Part shown: positions 47,763 through 60,377 of the stretch, piece after piece
Numbering within the stretch: position 1 is the first letter of the stretch
Layout: each line of letters begins with the position of its first letter
DNA from: Kondoa malvinella
Taxonomy: Eukaryota > Basidiomycota > Agaricostilbomycetes > Agaricostilbales > Kondoaceae
DNA: 64,000 nt
NCBI GenBank assembly: GCA_039545315.1
Contig: BCIM01000002.1
Coordinates: forward strand, 2,828,331-2,892,330
Direction of reading: 5' to 3'
Translations under genes and position numbers: made by a program
The notes under the pieces: generated by a model
Databases searched by the model: none
Seen by the model: only the letters and a program-made list of their open reading frames with translations
What the model was told of the DNA's origin: nothing

Positions 47763-48274
47763 GGTAAAGTCTCCGCAGTGCTAGAATATACGTGTTGACA
47801 CGTCCACAGGAGCGGCTGACCGACCGCCGAGGCCTACAGTCAGCGCTAGGCGTGTACATGGGCAGCTGATTACTTGCAAAGAAGTCACCGAGGAGAAGTC
47901 AATCCGAGATTCGAACTAAGAGCTGGGTATCCAGAGAGGCAGCAAGAAGGCTGAAGTAGACCACCAAGACTCTAATAGTGTTAAACACTTGGTCTCAATG
48001 CCTGGAGAACGTCGCAACATGGCATGGACGCTGAAGCTTTTGCTGAGATTTTAGATCGACGCAAGGTCGCCGGCAAACGAGCGTGCATGAAGAAGCCACG
48101 CATAGGATCTCAGCCGAGCAATAGGAGCATGCAGTCCTGCAGCTGAGCCTGTGAGAGGTGTACATAGCCTTTCTTAAACTAGTAGTTTTGGCCAGATACC
48201 ACGAACTATACCAAGTTGCGCGCGCTATACCTCTTAAAGCTAGATATACCCTGCATCACGTCGATAACGTTACG
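47763..48274. other. Intergenic region without supported features
   Basis: Between the HSP20 promoter and the MYND gene. A B-box-like string (ATTCGAACT at about 47,909) was examined as a tRNA part and did not fold. Nothing else seen. Confidence 0.3.
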
Positions 48275-49201
48275 ATGCGCTTCATGCACAAGCCCGCCGC
48301 TGATCGTGATGGGTCTGCTGTCCAGGCCGACGAGGACGGGTTTCCGACGTTCAAATCTTCATTTGGCGGCTTGGATGGCTTTCAGATACGCATGCAGCTC
48401 GTGTCTCATCAGCTTGTATTCATTTCCGATCATGTATGGCCATGGCCTCTACATCTGGCCAAGCGGATGGGCGAAGCTGTTCTAAAGCTCGACAAGCATA
48501 CACCCTTGAGCCGTCTCTCTTGTGCACCCGGGATGTTAACGCTAGACCAGGACCTTAACGAAGCTGTCATAAAGGATCTCGAACAGGCGAGGCAACTAGT
48601 CGCTCTACTTCTCTCACACTAATTCATGTCTCTAGTTCGCGAATTATCTGTTCCTTCACGACATTCCAGAACCTATCACCTGCTGCGTCTGCGCCAGCTC
48701 TTTGCCCCAGCCAGCATCAATTGCGTGTTATCGGCTCGGAGGCGTAACATTAGATGGCAATGTCGAGAGAGCAGTGCTTGCCAGCTGTGTAGCAACATTT
48801 CGTGCGTTTTGATCACAAGGAGACACTGCTCGGAAATTGATACCCTGGTATCAGATTATTATTGCGATCTTCCAGCATGCTTCATTTCGGCAAAGAATTT
48901 GGCCAAAGAAAGGGCGACGAGCACCCCAGGGCATTCAGTGCAGCGCTGGTGCTCGAATGAGTGCTACAACCACAAGGAGGATGAAAACAGCCAATTCAAA
49001 GCATGCTCAGGATGCATTTCAGTTCGCTACTACAGCAAGTGAGTATCTTCCGGTCTTTTCTCCATGGGCCAATAGTCACTTCCTCCCAGAGCTTGTCAAG
49101 TGAACGATTGGGGGCAGAAGCATCAGAAACAATGCAAAAACTTCAACGCAGCACGAAAAGCTGCCAAAAGCACAAGCAAGCAAGACCAGAACCAAGGGTA
49201 G
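48275..49201 (+). CDS. MYND-type zinc-finger protein with incomplete finger
   Basis: The ATG at 48,275 gives MRFMHKPAADRDGSAVQADE and a helical region ending at EQARQL. The frame then meets TAA, but a 37-base GT-AG segment with a CTAAT branch site (about 48,597-48,633) removes it. Near 48,950-49,130, CSNECYNHKEDENSQFKACS, GCISVRYYSK, and ACQVNDWGQKHQKQCK across a further intron form the MYND pattern (C-x2-C ... CQ-x2-DW ... H-x3-C). One expected Cys (the YCS of most fingers) is Tyr, so the second zinc site may be weak. MYND fingers bind Pro-rich peptides. The chain ends STSKQDQNQG at 49,201. Middle exon joins are uncertain. Confidence 0.6.
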
Positions 49202-50296
49202 AGGAAACAATTTCGCCTTCCACAGTATTCTTTCTGCCCATCAGTCGATCCTTCGTGCCAAAATCAGTCTTTTCCTCCAAGCCAACATGCGACTTTTAAT
49301 ACCCAGTCATCGCCTGTATCTGTTACCTATCGCATGTTGTCTCATTGAAATCTAGCCTGCAATGAATATTCAGAGCTATACGTCCCTCATCCGCCTTCGA
49401 CGTACATTTCGGCTGTTCTTTTTTCATCTATCAATACACAAGAAACCTGTCCGAATACCTATCTCCCTCTTCTTTCTGTACGCTGCTGCTTCCAACAACG
49501 ATCTGTTGCAAACGTATTCCGGAAGAGGTCGATACTCACATCTTGTCATGATTTTACGACGCTCTTCCTTCCATGGCTGCCGTATACATTGCCCTTCTTG
49601 GCCGTAATGTGCAATCTGAAGGTCTGCAGCATGTGATACGCCAGATTTTCTGCTACACTCGCTCGATCCATTTCACTCGTGCTGTCTACCGCAATGATAC
49701 TCTTGCCTTCGAGACCCAATTCTTGGATTTTGCTGCACTTATCATGCTTTCGCAATGCTACTTCACTTCTAGCCGGTAGCGCGAGAACGCTCTGTGTGTA
49801 TGGCTGTCAGGTGCCGTACCTTACAGACTGTCGGTAGTGTTGGAAGAAGGCAAGTTGCTGGAGAACCGATAAAGGCCTGAATTTGGAGCGAATTTGGAGC
49901 GCTTGGACAAGTATATGAGCCAAACATACCGCTGATATCATAACTGGCAAAGCAGAGTCGAAGAAGCTTCGAAGGGGTGGCAGAGAGGATACCTTAAGTG
50001 TTTGAGCATGATCTGACCAACGTGGGTATCGGAGCTCGCTCGCTTATACCGCTAGCTCTAGATGTACTTAGCACTATCAGGCTCTTCTGTATTCGCCTCG
50101 TTCGGATGAGCATATAGTCCAGGCATCGCGGCAACTTGCATCCTTGCTTCAAGCTTCAAGTGGACCACTGATACCCAGCGATTTGGAATTATACCACAAC
50201 TGAGCAGGCCGTAGCACTACATTGCTGCATATTGATACCCTAAACAGCCCACCTACCGCTTTGCTTTGTGCTCTTGCCGACACTGTCCCGTCCGAC
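49202..50296. other. About 1.1 kb with no supported gene
   Basis: Short frames exist on both strands, such as 49,573-49,779 (+) and 49,755-49,546 (-), the latter with protein-like composition (GLEGKSIIAVDSTSEMDR). None shows a domain or splice support. A small tandem repeat of GAATTTGGAGC occurs at about 49,877-49,900. The 3' part must hold the promoter of the multi-KH gene. Confidence 0.3.
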
Positions 50297-53200
50297 ATGA
50301 CAAGTCAACATCTTCCGGAAGAGCTCTATCTCTACACTCTGCATTTGCCTGAAGACGTAGAGGATATCTTTCTGCATGACCAACCTTTCCTAGCAGAGAC
50401 TTTGACGGAATTTGGTCTTGTAAGGCCCAAGCTTTCGCATGTCTATCCTCTCTGAACTCTGCTTGACCAGCATGCTGCGTTCTTTCTACGCCTTGGAAAT
50501 GGTACGATTCTCCCCTTGCTGCAGGGCAGCTGTTCACAATGCTTGCAGGAACACCTGCCGCACGTCTACAAGCCAGAACACGAACAGCTATCGAGCAGGC
50601 TCTGGAACGCTTTACAATAGCTGTAGATAGATAAACCATGCGTATTTCAAGAAGAACACTTGCTCAAGAATATCCCTTCTGTGCGAAATCAGAAAGTACT
50701 CTGGCAATACAGCAGTACGTGAGGTCTACCAATCGCTCATTACCCTCTGACTATGAATATAGACGCGATGGACGTCAGTGACCTAGTGCGACCTCTTCCG
50801 GCAGAGGTTATGCGACGGCCAAAACATCCACCTCGTCAAGTACCTCGCTTACCTTCCCCTCAACCCTCCTCTCCTCATCGAGCGCCTTCCAGACGCGATT
50901 CAAAAGACACTGATGATCAGTACTACTACGAGTTCCTTCTACCGGATGACTCGTATTGCCGTGATGTACTTGGAGGAAAGAGCTCTCGTTTACGTCAAAT
51001 GTCTGAGCAAGCTGGACTTGCTTGCCCGGCGTATGTCAGCCCGACTGGCCATTTGCGCATCTTTGGCCATCAGATTTCTATTCGCAAGCTTGTCGAAGAG
51101 TACAATGCACTCACAAAGTCGAATAAGGCTGAGGATGCGTTTGTCGTCTTCGTCTTGTAGGGCTAAGTGTATTCTGATGCACAAACACAGATCGCTTGAT
51201 CCTTGGCATGACTTTGATTCCACACGCTTGGGTAAAGTTGAGGTGAACGGAAAGTCATCTCAGCGAATTACAAGTAAGCCAAAATGTTTACAGATCTTCT
51301 GGTCTAATTTTATTGGACAGGGGATGTTGCTCTCGCCAACGAAGCAGTAGCACAACTAGCTCGCAAGGGAACTCATCGGTCAGAGCGGAAATGGTGCGTT
51401 ATAATTGGCTACCTTAACGACTCGGTGCTCATTATCCGACAGGCTTACCGCTCGCCATGGTCTCGAGTACCTGACGGTCATCTGGGATGTACCAAAGCCG
51501 CATCTGAAGGTTAAAGGATCTGCCTTGGCGGTAAATGCTGTCATGCCAGAAGGTTAGTGTTTGTGCACCGCTTCGTGCTTACTGATCTATGGTAATAGTT
51601 CAATCTTTGTCAAAGCGTCTACATTCTGAAGCAGGTGTAACTGAGCCGTGTGACGGTAAAAAACCCAGTACGCGTAAAATCGTCATCTCACAGATTCTGC
51701 CACACATACGTGAGTGTCAAGCTGCCGTGTTGTACTGATGTCTGAGGGTAGAGTAGTCCGCAAATCTACAAGCAAGATCAGCAAGCCTCGTGATACAGCT
51801 GCCAAAGACACGCCGTCAGTTACTCACGACGGAAGCAATTCCCGCAATTCTACAATAAAAGATTCCCCCTCGTTCTATCCCGATCAAGCCACATACTATC
51901 CCCTTTACCTACCAGATGATCGGTACTATTCTTTACTTTGCGAAAATGAAGGCCGGTTGATAAAGTCGTTGGCGGAAATACCTGGAGTCCGATACCTTGA
52001 GCCTCGAAAAGGACAAAAAACCGCCTTTCGCACCATCAAAGACACCACTTTGATCATCGAAGGCACTCACAAGTCGACAGAAGCGGTCATTACCAAACTC
52101 AACGAGGAATGCTCCGAACGTTTCTCAGAGCATCCAAAGCTCTTCTACGATAATTATCTACTCAAAATCAGCAATAAAGAGTCAGATGCCCGCTCGCAGA
52201 TCTCTAGTCGCTCGCCAGTGAAAGTCAGCGCTGTGCATGCGGCTTCCAGTGACATCGTCGCTAGCGCAGACGAATCACCATCTGTTCGCGATGTCTCTAG
52301 TAGCAACCATGAAGCCCTCTCCGTCCATGAGCCTGCAGGACCGGTATCTGATCGGACGTCTGAGCACCATCCAATAGCTGGTGCGGTGAAGCCCACTTCG
52401 TCAATTCAAGGTGTTCAGCCACATCTATCGGACGAACCTGCTACCTACTACAGGCTATATCTCCCGGGCGACGAATACCTTCAATTCCTCACTGAAGATT
52501 CCAGCCGGCTATTGCACAACTTGGAGCAAGACATGCCGGGAGTCCAATGTCTGGAGCCTCGATATTTAATCAACCAAGGATTTGCAGAGCTGAGGATACG
52601 TGCCACCGCTGCTTCTACACCGCAAGTCATCCAAAGATTGAATTCGATCTGCAATGACCGGTTCTCCAACCACCCGCAATTCATTTTCCACCCGCGCTCT
52701 CTAGAGCCTGGCTACAGCCGCAGGGAAGTAGCGGGTCTCGCGGCTGTCTCTTATGGACCGTCCACCTCATCGATATCGGTCGCATCTCCTGTGACTGAAG
52801 CAGACTTGCGCATTGACGCAGGCGAATGTCCGCATCTTCAGACTCCTTCCGGTCTTCCTGCCTCAAGCGCGACGCAAAATATAGAAGAGGGAAAATACAC
52901 AGCTAGTGATCGCACAAAAGTCTCACATGCCGAATTAGACATCGAGACGATCAGGGAGCAGGCCGAAGATCTAACGGCTGGTCCGCCCACATCTGCTTCG
53001 GATATCAAACGGGCAGAAAGTGCCATCCTTCCGGCTGCACAATGCTCGACATCACATCCTCTGGACGACGGATTCCTGCCTGCCCGGCCTGAAGAGCCCA
53101 CCAGCGAGAGCGCCAGTGTCGATCAAGTCATGCAAGAACGTCGCGAGTCACAGACTCCTCCTATACTGCAAGAAGATACACAGTCTTTACATCATGCCAT

Positions 53201-55387
53201 TCGCAATGCGCCTGCAGAAAACGTATCTGATTGTCTCGAACTGACGAAGACTGACCCCCTCGAGAACACGGAGCAATCTTCTCTTTTTACACCGGAGCAT
53301 TCGCAGGCTGACGAAAGCGATTATCAAGGCGAAGCAGCGCCGAGTCAAGCTGCAGATGAGATCGCTACAGAATCGCTCGCAGGACAGACAGTGAGCGAGC
53401 CCAGGATTGTCAGCATGGGTCATTCCGTCACCGACATTGCAAGCCCTATGCAAGTCATCGATCTGACTACGTCTCCGCAAACGAGACCTTCAACTGCTGT
53501 CGCTTTTGAGTCACCCGAGCTTCAAAACATGAGTGTTGATGGTGGGGTCAAACGTGCAAAGGATAGCTCGTGTGGTCAATCAGCGAAGCAAGCAGAAGAA
53601 CGCAAGACACTACTGTGCTGGTATGCCTCTCAAGCCTCTATATATCAATCTGACTGCCTTCACTAGCTCGATCGAGATTCCTTTGGGGGCTCGAGGTGCG
53701 CTTGCTGGGTTCGAAGGCGCTCGTCTGAGGGAGATCGAAAGCACAACAGGAGCAATAATCCAGCTCAATCGAGAACGGACAAATCACGCCGTGACCATCA
53801 AAGCTGAGACGAGCTCCATGATCGGACAAGCTCTGAAGCTGATCTGTGATGTATTGGGTGCTAAATATCCCCAATGGACGCTGCCTCGAGCCATTCAAGA
53901 CCGCTATCTGGGTCAACATCGTCCTGTCGCTGTGGAAGATTCGTCCAATCCTACTACATTCGAGCAGCAGCGGTTCATCACCTTCGGAATCCCTTGGTTA
54001 TTCACCCAGCAATTGTCGAACCACGATATCAATCAAATGTCCTTCAGTCTCAGTTGCACCCTTCTCATCGACCGATCCTTCGATACGTTGTCGATTAGCG
54101 GCTCTACAGATAGGATCCGCGGAGCTTTACTTGAGCTGCAAGAACGATTTGAGCGAACTTGGGCGAACTTCGATCTTCCTTCTGCCATTCTTGCCGAATG
54201 GTTCCCGACCGGGCTCTCTACAAGTCGCACTCTTTCATCCCGCTGGCACCTTTGGTAGGGCTCAGCTACCTCTTTTGCTTCCCATTGACGCTTATATAGT
54301 TGGATCGGTCTATCGGCTGAGGGACTCGGTATAGCAAAGGCAGAAGAGGAACAGCTGCTAATCGGCACTCGTGGCAAAATCCGATGGAGAGAGACCGACG
54401 CATGCGTAACCGGCACTGGTGCAGATATTCGCAAAATACTGCGCGCGATTACAGAGTTGCTTTCTCGATGCGATCTGAAAGAAGACGTCTTCTCCAAATC
54501 AAGTCTGGACTTTAAGAAGGAATTCTGCGTGGAATCAGGTGTGCTTGAAGACGATCATTTCTCGGCATCGAGAACGCGATGCTCGTTCCAGTTGCATTCT
54601 CGAGCCAAACAAGTGGTCTTCGGCGTCTCTGGCAGCATCCATGATAACATCGCCACTTCGACCGGCTGCAAGATCACCTTCGATCACCGACAGTATCTAA
54701 TTCTCGAAGGCGAAACCAAACATGTAACCGAGGCGCTCTTGCAGATCATTGACCTCTTGAGATCAAAGTGGAAACATTGGTCTCCTCCATCCCGAGTGAG
54801 CAGGCAATTACACTTGAAAATACCTTCAACAGCTTCAGCGGACGACCTACGAAATGGTACAGCTGAATTTATGTGGTAAGCATGACTCCCGATAGTCAGC
54901 CTGGTGCACTAAAGGAATGATCAATAGCCTGTTTCCGATTTCCACCATGGAGGTAGCGCTTGTCATCGGCTACAAAGGGCGACAAAAGCAGGATATCTGT
55001 GAAGCTACTGGTGCAGAAGTTGAATTTGACCCGGGCGTACGCTGCTTGTTCGGACGTTGGAAGGCTATTCGCCATGCTTTGGTTTTCATATGGGATAAGC
55101 TTTCACCAAAGTTTCACGATTTCAACTATCCAGCCGACGTCAAAGACGCTTTTGATCTGAAGAAACTCAGTCGTGGTCCTGTCAAGAGAGGAGTTGAGAG
55201 ACAGGACGGTAGCACGGTGAAGAAACGGCGCATTAGTGAAAGTCCAGAAGAGCGCGAGCGCTCACCGGAAAGGCGGAGAAAAGACAGAAGGGAAAGTTCT
55301 TCAGGTCATAAACAAGAGAGGCGGGAAAGGTCGCCTTCAAGACGGAGTGATAGGCGAGAAAGGTCGTCTGAACGCCGAAGAAAATGA
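50297..55387 (+). CDS. Large multi-KH RNA-binding protein with SR-like C-terminal tail
   Basis: A chain of in-phase exons from the ATG at 50,297 to the stop at 55,387 encodes about 1,450 residues. Clear KH domains with their G-x-x-G loop are the unit at 53,690-53,860 (GALAGFEGARLREIESTTGA) and the last unit at 54,925-55,110 (ALVIGYKGRQKQDICEATGA). Units near 54,300 and 54,580 (GVSGSIHDNIATSTGCKITF) are weaker copies. In the first half, repeated blocks such as YYPLYLPDDRYYSLL and YYRLYLPGDEYLQFL followed by PGVxxLEPR (51,890 and 52,440; also 50,320 and 50,920) look like degenerate KH units without the loop. A disordered Ser/Glu stretch of about 300 residues separates the halves. The tail is Arg/Ser-rich (RRRKDRRESSSGHKQERRER). 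Vigilin/Scp160 is the nearest known architecture, but unit order and the tail differ. No enzyme domain. Confidence 0.75.
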
Positions 55388-55578
55388 GCCCAGGCGCCCA
55401 GGTAGGTAATTTCACGGTGCCCGACACAAACCTGACTCTCAGCAAGATCGTCGCAGGATTTGGCAGGCAGCTGGGGTCGTGGATTCTCATTAGCTTGCCA
55501 TCCAATTCCTGTCGCTGCGCATGTCGTTTGTCGACCACGACTATACTCGCGACCCTGCATATAGATACCCACATTAAG

Positions 55579-58300
55579 ATGATAACTGAGCGCACGCCTC
55601 TTCTGTCCAAGACTGCTACCTCCCATGAGCCTCAGCGAGATGCTTCGTCGTTCCAACTGGCTCGTCTCGGTCAAGCATATGCCGCTCTCACAAAGGGCAA
55701 GCTGCCTACATCTCAGCAATTGGCTGCTGTCCTAGCTGCTGTGGAGAATTGTAGTGTCCTCGATATCAATCCACATCCGACTGGAGGTCGAATCGCTGGT
55801 GAAGGCAGATTCAGCAACGCATCGAGGCAGGCGCTCGAAGACTTCAAGCGGATACTGCGAGCTCTCCAAAGTGTTGCCTTGAACAAGAATGGCAAAAATG
55901 AGCTGCAAGAGCTCATCTATCACTCTAGTCATGCAGAAATAGACTTGCATACTGAACTCGGTATGCGTCGCCCTTTCACTTGCGAGACATGCTCATAGCG
56001 GCATAGTTGGTGCACAAGGCTCTCAACTACCTGATCTGAATGTGGATGAAGCTCAGAGAGACCTTGCTCTTTTACTATTCTCGTTTCGAACAATGGCTCG
56101 ACTCATCCTTGCAAATGTTCTCGCTTCTTCGCAAAGCATACTAGACGACACCTTTTACCTCTTCCGTACAGTATTTGCAGATGCAGCCAGTGAGGTCAGA
56201 AGACGGGCAGAGAAGGCAGAAACAGCGCTTCGCCCTGATCAAGCTCCAAACCACGGAGACGAGGGTGTTGTATCTGCAGTCGATGTCGAGAAAGAGGCGC
56301 AAGAGCTCAAGGGAACTCTCAGTGCCGCTGCTAGCGCTGCAGCCGAATCGACTTCGCAAACCAAGGGCTTGAAAGCAAGTGCTATGAACATCGCAGACCA
56401 AGACTTTCGCGATGTGGCTCTCACTCGCCTTAACAAGCTTTTAGCAAGAATCAGAGATGATCCAGACTCTGCCAAAGCGTTCGAGATACTTCTCGACCTA
56501 GGCAAGAAGTATGTTGCGAAAGCAGAAGATGCGACAGATGCAGCAAAGGCTTCGATTGATGATACGAAAGTCGATATTCAGCTGACAGATGAGCAACAAC
56601 ATGCTCATAGCGCTACATCAGCTTTCCGAGCTTTCATCGAAACGCTTTCTGGAAGATCGCTGGACCCGCTCTTATCGCTCTTTTCAAAGACTGCAAGCGA
56701 TGTCAAGACCAACGATGAGCTGCGTGACTATTTCTCTGATCTAGACCAATACTTCAGGAAGATGTTGAAAGAACCGGAATGGGCTGCTTCGCAAGGGTCG
56801 AGAAGGGAAGCAGAAGCGTTGTGGGATCAAGGGCGACATCTCAGCTTGTCTAATCCTGCTTGGCGATTGGATCTTAACAGTCTGTCGGAAGAGCTGCATG
56901 TGCTGTATGATGGTGTCAGGCAAGACGAAAGCTTGGTCGAGTTGGGTAGTGCAGTCGCTGCTTTCACTGTCGATATCGAGACCCTCTTTGCAAGGTGAGC
57001 CGGTACTAGGCTGTGCATCCGATTGCTTAGCGTAATATCTGTCTCACAGAGGGCTATGGACTGCTTTCGGTGACACACGAGGCATCGCAGCCGACATCAT
57101 CAACATCCTTGTACCTCGACTCTTCCGCTTACTGCAACAATATCCTATTCCGCGTACAGAGTTCACCTCACCACAAGTCGATGCCGTCTTGGACGACTTT
57201 GTGCTATCTTCTCTTTCCTTCTTACCTACCTTCTTCAAAATCGATAATCACTCTGAATTCGTTATTCAGCGAGAAGCTGACTTAGAAGCTCAGCGAACCG
57301 TCTCCACAGCAGATGGATCTGGTCATCTTTACATTCGCGGCCTTCATCTCTCGGCACACGATATCAGCTATTGGTTCCGCCGCAAAATCTGGCGCTGGTT
57401 GCCTGGTTTCCGTTCTGATTCCGGCCTAGTCGAGTTTTCATTGGAGAAGAAAGGTCTAGAAGCCGATATTTCGTATACCCTGAATGAGAACATTACGCTG
57501 GAATACGAACGAGATCTAGACCGTCTACGAAAGAAGCAAGCAGACGATACCCGAGAGTCCTTCTTTACCATTTCTGGTGTCGACGTACGGCTTTCCTCAC
57601 TTGATCTACGCATCACTCGAAGTCAACATCCCATCTTCTTCTGGCTCTTTCGGCCTTTCGCTCGTTTCTCCCTCAAAACAGCCTTACACTACGTTCTTTC
57701 CTCCCAGCTCAAATCAGGTCTTGAATACGCCGATCAAGTTGCTTTCCGCTTAAATCAACAAGTTCAGCGTCTTCGCTTGAGAGGCTTTGGACCTATCGAA
57801 GCTTGGCTCACTGCGTTTGCTCAACCTGCACCAGAAGTGCTTTCTACGGGCTTCAAAAATGTCGCAGCTGGTACTCAGAGTGCATTCAAGGCGACCAAAT
57901 TCACTAAGAAGGGGATTGTAGCTACCATGGAGGGAGGAGCGGCTTTAGCTGTTGGTACTGGTGCGCAAGTTTTAGAACCGGAAATGAGCGGTCCGCATCA
58001 TTTTGGTCCTAGTGGTGATCGTTCGTCTTTCTCTAATGCTCGAGAACTGTATTGATCAGTTATTCAGATGGCGGTGGAAGTGCTGGTCGTATAGCGGCAG
58101 AAGTGGATGAAAGCATCACAGCGGCAAGGAAGAATGCAGAGAGGGATGCACATGTCGCTGGTCAAGGTCTAGCGAAGGCAAGACAGAAAGTACAGATACT
58201 ACAGGGCGAGGCCGAGGCTATCAGGCAAGGAGTAGAGACAGAGGGTGAAGAGAGTTTGGGCGAAGAGGGTTGGAAGAGTTTTTTGTTTGATTTGGTATGA
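55579..58300 (+). CDS. HAM1-like (N- and C-terminal domains) fungal lipid-transfer-type protein
   Basis: MITERTPLLSKTATSHEPQR opens the protein. Helical segments follow: LAAVLAAVENCSVLDINPHP, LALLLFSFRTMARLILANVL, TRLNKLLARIRDDPDSAKAF, SGRSLDPLLSLFSKTASDV. The second half is beta-rich: HLYIRGLHLSAHDISYWFRR, SGLVEFSLEKKGLEADISYT, PIFFWLFRPFARFSLKTALH. This is the organisation of fungal HAM1-like N and C domains, which resemble BPI/SMP lipid-binding folds; a role in membrane lipid transfer is inference. The C-terminal Glu/Ala-rich helix (RIAAEVDESITAARKNAERD) is reached through a 47-base intron at about 58,020, which also removes an in-frame TGA. An in-frame ATG at 55,384 exists, but 55,579 fits the family start. 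Confidence 0.82.
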
Positions 58301-58512
58301 TCTGGTGGGAGTGAGGTGTCTTGGTATCAGTGCTATGCGGGTCTGCTGTGCTGTACATGCTGTATAGATCTCGTTTGACGGCGAGACTTGATGACCAACT
58401 TGCTGACTAAGCCGCTCCTGTTGTCTCTCCTCGCCAAGTTGCGACGCTCAGACCGGTACACTTGTACCCCAACGCTCAATCAGGCCAATCAGGCCCAGCC
58501 AGTAGCAGACCG

Positions 58513-60141
58513 ATGCCTCTGTTCGGTCGAAGGGACTCTTTGCAATCTGCTCGCCATGTCAGATTATCGCAAGATGCTCAAGACGATGAATTAGACGCCG
58601 CTTTCAACGATTCGGACGAGGCTGTTCCCTTGAACTTTGATAGAAGTCACGACGACGACGATGACCAGTTCTACGATGCCTCTCCTGCTTCGAGATCTGG
58701 TCATGCTCGAAATGAGAATGCTTCGGAATCAAGCAACATTGAAGGCCAAGCAGACCGTGACCCTCTCCTAGCTTCTTCTACATCATCCTACTCGCCTACA
58801 TCACCTCCGCGAACTTCATCGCAATCCAGGACTGCGCCCGGCGCCTATGATTTCGAACTATCCGTCGCTGATCAGCCGCTGCCTTCTTCTGCTCCGGTCT
58901 TGCCTGAGCCACCTATGACATCTTCTGCACTCTCAGCAGCCAGGAACAGAACGCTCAGAGCAAGATTGGCCAATGCGACTAATTCCCTCTTTGGTCGCTA
59001 TAATCCTTTGGCCACGTCAGATCCGGATGCGCCAGCTGGTGGAAGGACTCTCACTGGACCGAATAGGAATGATGGTGTTTTCGCGAATCTGACTGCAAAA
59101 CCGGAAAGACGGCGAGAAGATAGGCAAGAATGGGTCGGCGGTGATGATGAAGGGAATGGAAAAGAAATGCCTCCTGTCAGTCTTTGCGTACGATCTATCT
59201 GTACATCGAGTACTGATACACTTGGCGATGACTAGACATACGAAGCAGCAGCAGCGGATACTACGCCACCATATTGGGAAACCACCATCATGTCACCACA
59301 TCAATTCGGCTACATGGAATCGGACGAGATTCTCATCGAAGGTCTACCTGTCGGCTCCATCTTCTCCTTTGCCTGGAACATGCTCATCTCTATGAGCTTC
59401 CAAGTAAGCTCTACATTTTCAATCTATCAGATCTAGCTTATCGTGTATATAGATGGTCGGCTTCCTCCTCACATATCTATTACATACCTCGCACGCAGCA
59501 CGAAATGGCTCACGCGCCGGTCTAGGCGTAACATTAATACAATACGCTTTCTACCTCAGACAACGCGCAACAGTGCTAGATCAAGAAATTGCCGATGGCG
59601 AAATCCCACCTGAACTCATTGGACCTGATGGACAGTTTCTGGGTGGTAGAATAGGGTTACCGGGCAATAGGACAGCACAAGAGGATGGTTGGGCGGCGAT
59701 ATGGGGTCCGCTGCCTTCTACAGCTGAGATTGGGGAAACCGTCAGCGGAGTGGTAGAGAGCATCAAGGCAACCGCGACAGGGGGGCTGGAGAGTCATCCG
59801 AGTACGTTGCCGGAATTGACAGAGGTGCAGAGGCAAGGATTGCAGGATGCTATGGAAAGTGCGTTGTTTTGCCGTTCTGCATATTCTCATGCTGATACTG
59901 CCATTGAACACGTACAGTGAGCAGTCTGGCTAATGACTGGTTATCGTATTGCTTGATGATCATCGGCTGGGCCTTGTTGATCGGGGCGATACTCAGTTTC
60001 TGGCGAGCTGTGAGTGTCTCAAAGTGGAACCTATGTTCTGGCTGATTGGTCTTCTTCATCTCACAGTGGCGATGGGGCAAAGCGATGAAAGAAGCAGCGA
60101 ACGGTTCATCAGCTCAAGAGCAAGGAGTAGCTTCTGGTTAA
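58513..60141 (+). CDS. BSD2: Bsd2 / NDFIP-family adaptor of Rsp5 ubiquitin ligase
   Basis: A Ser/Asp-rich cytoplasmic N-terminus of about 220 residues (DDELDAAFNDSDEAVPLNFD) ends in a PPTY motif made by splicing the exon ending near 59,173 to TYEAAAADTTPPYWETTIMS. PPTY is the classic WW-domain ligand of Nedd4/Rsp5 ligases. The membrane part follows: LIEGLPVGSIFSFAWNMLIS, FQMVGFLLTYLLHTSHAARN, GSRAGLGVTLIQYAFYLRQR and SYCLMIIGWALLIGAILSFW, the three-helix pattern of NDFIP proteins. It delivers membrane cargo such as metal transporters to vacuolar sorting. The stop is at 60,141. The first ATG of the frame is at 58,513, but an upstream exon cannot be excluded. Confidence 0.88.
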
Positions 60142-60158
60142 GCAATATCGGCCTCGCT

Positions 60159-60377
60159 ATGGACGCTCATCGTTGCAGTAGTTCAGTTCTAACTCCTTGC
60201 CATGTACATATCTTGTTATGATTCACTGTCGCACGGAATCAAGAGAGCTGGTTGCCGCATGTCTTTCGCCGAGAGACTGATCACCAGGCATTGAAGTTGG
60301 TCAACCTAGCGCCACCGAGCGATTCGTTGATGCAGCTGCATGTCCTTCTGGATCAGCTTTACCAGCCTATACCATGA
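60159..60377 (+). CDS. Possible tiny two-exon gene (about 50 residues)
   Basis: A frame ending at 60,377 reads SWLPHVFRRETDHQALKLVN and then LAPPSDSLMQLHVLLDQLYQ, with strongly protein-like composition. It can be joined in phase, across a 66-base GT-AG segment with a CTAACT branch site, to a short start at 60,159 (MDAHRC). No family is recognised. It starts 18 bases after the BSD2 stop, so it could also be an unnoticed 3' exon or antisense feature. Confidence 0.3.

Noticed and set aside
47900..47990. Possible tRNA gene on the minus strand (B-box-like AGTTCGAATCT)
   Set aside because: The bases on either side do not form a T stem or an acceptor stem, and no A box lies at the right distance.
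50297..51160. Separate small genes at 50.3, 50.75 and 50.9 kb
   Set aside because: Splice joins keep one frame from 50,297 through ERFTIA, KVLWQYS and AMDVSDLV, so these are exons of the multi-KH gene.
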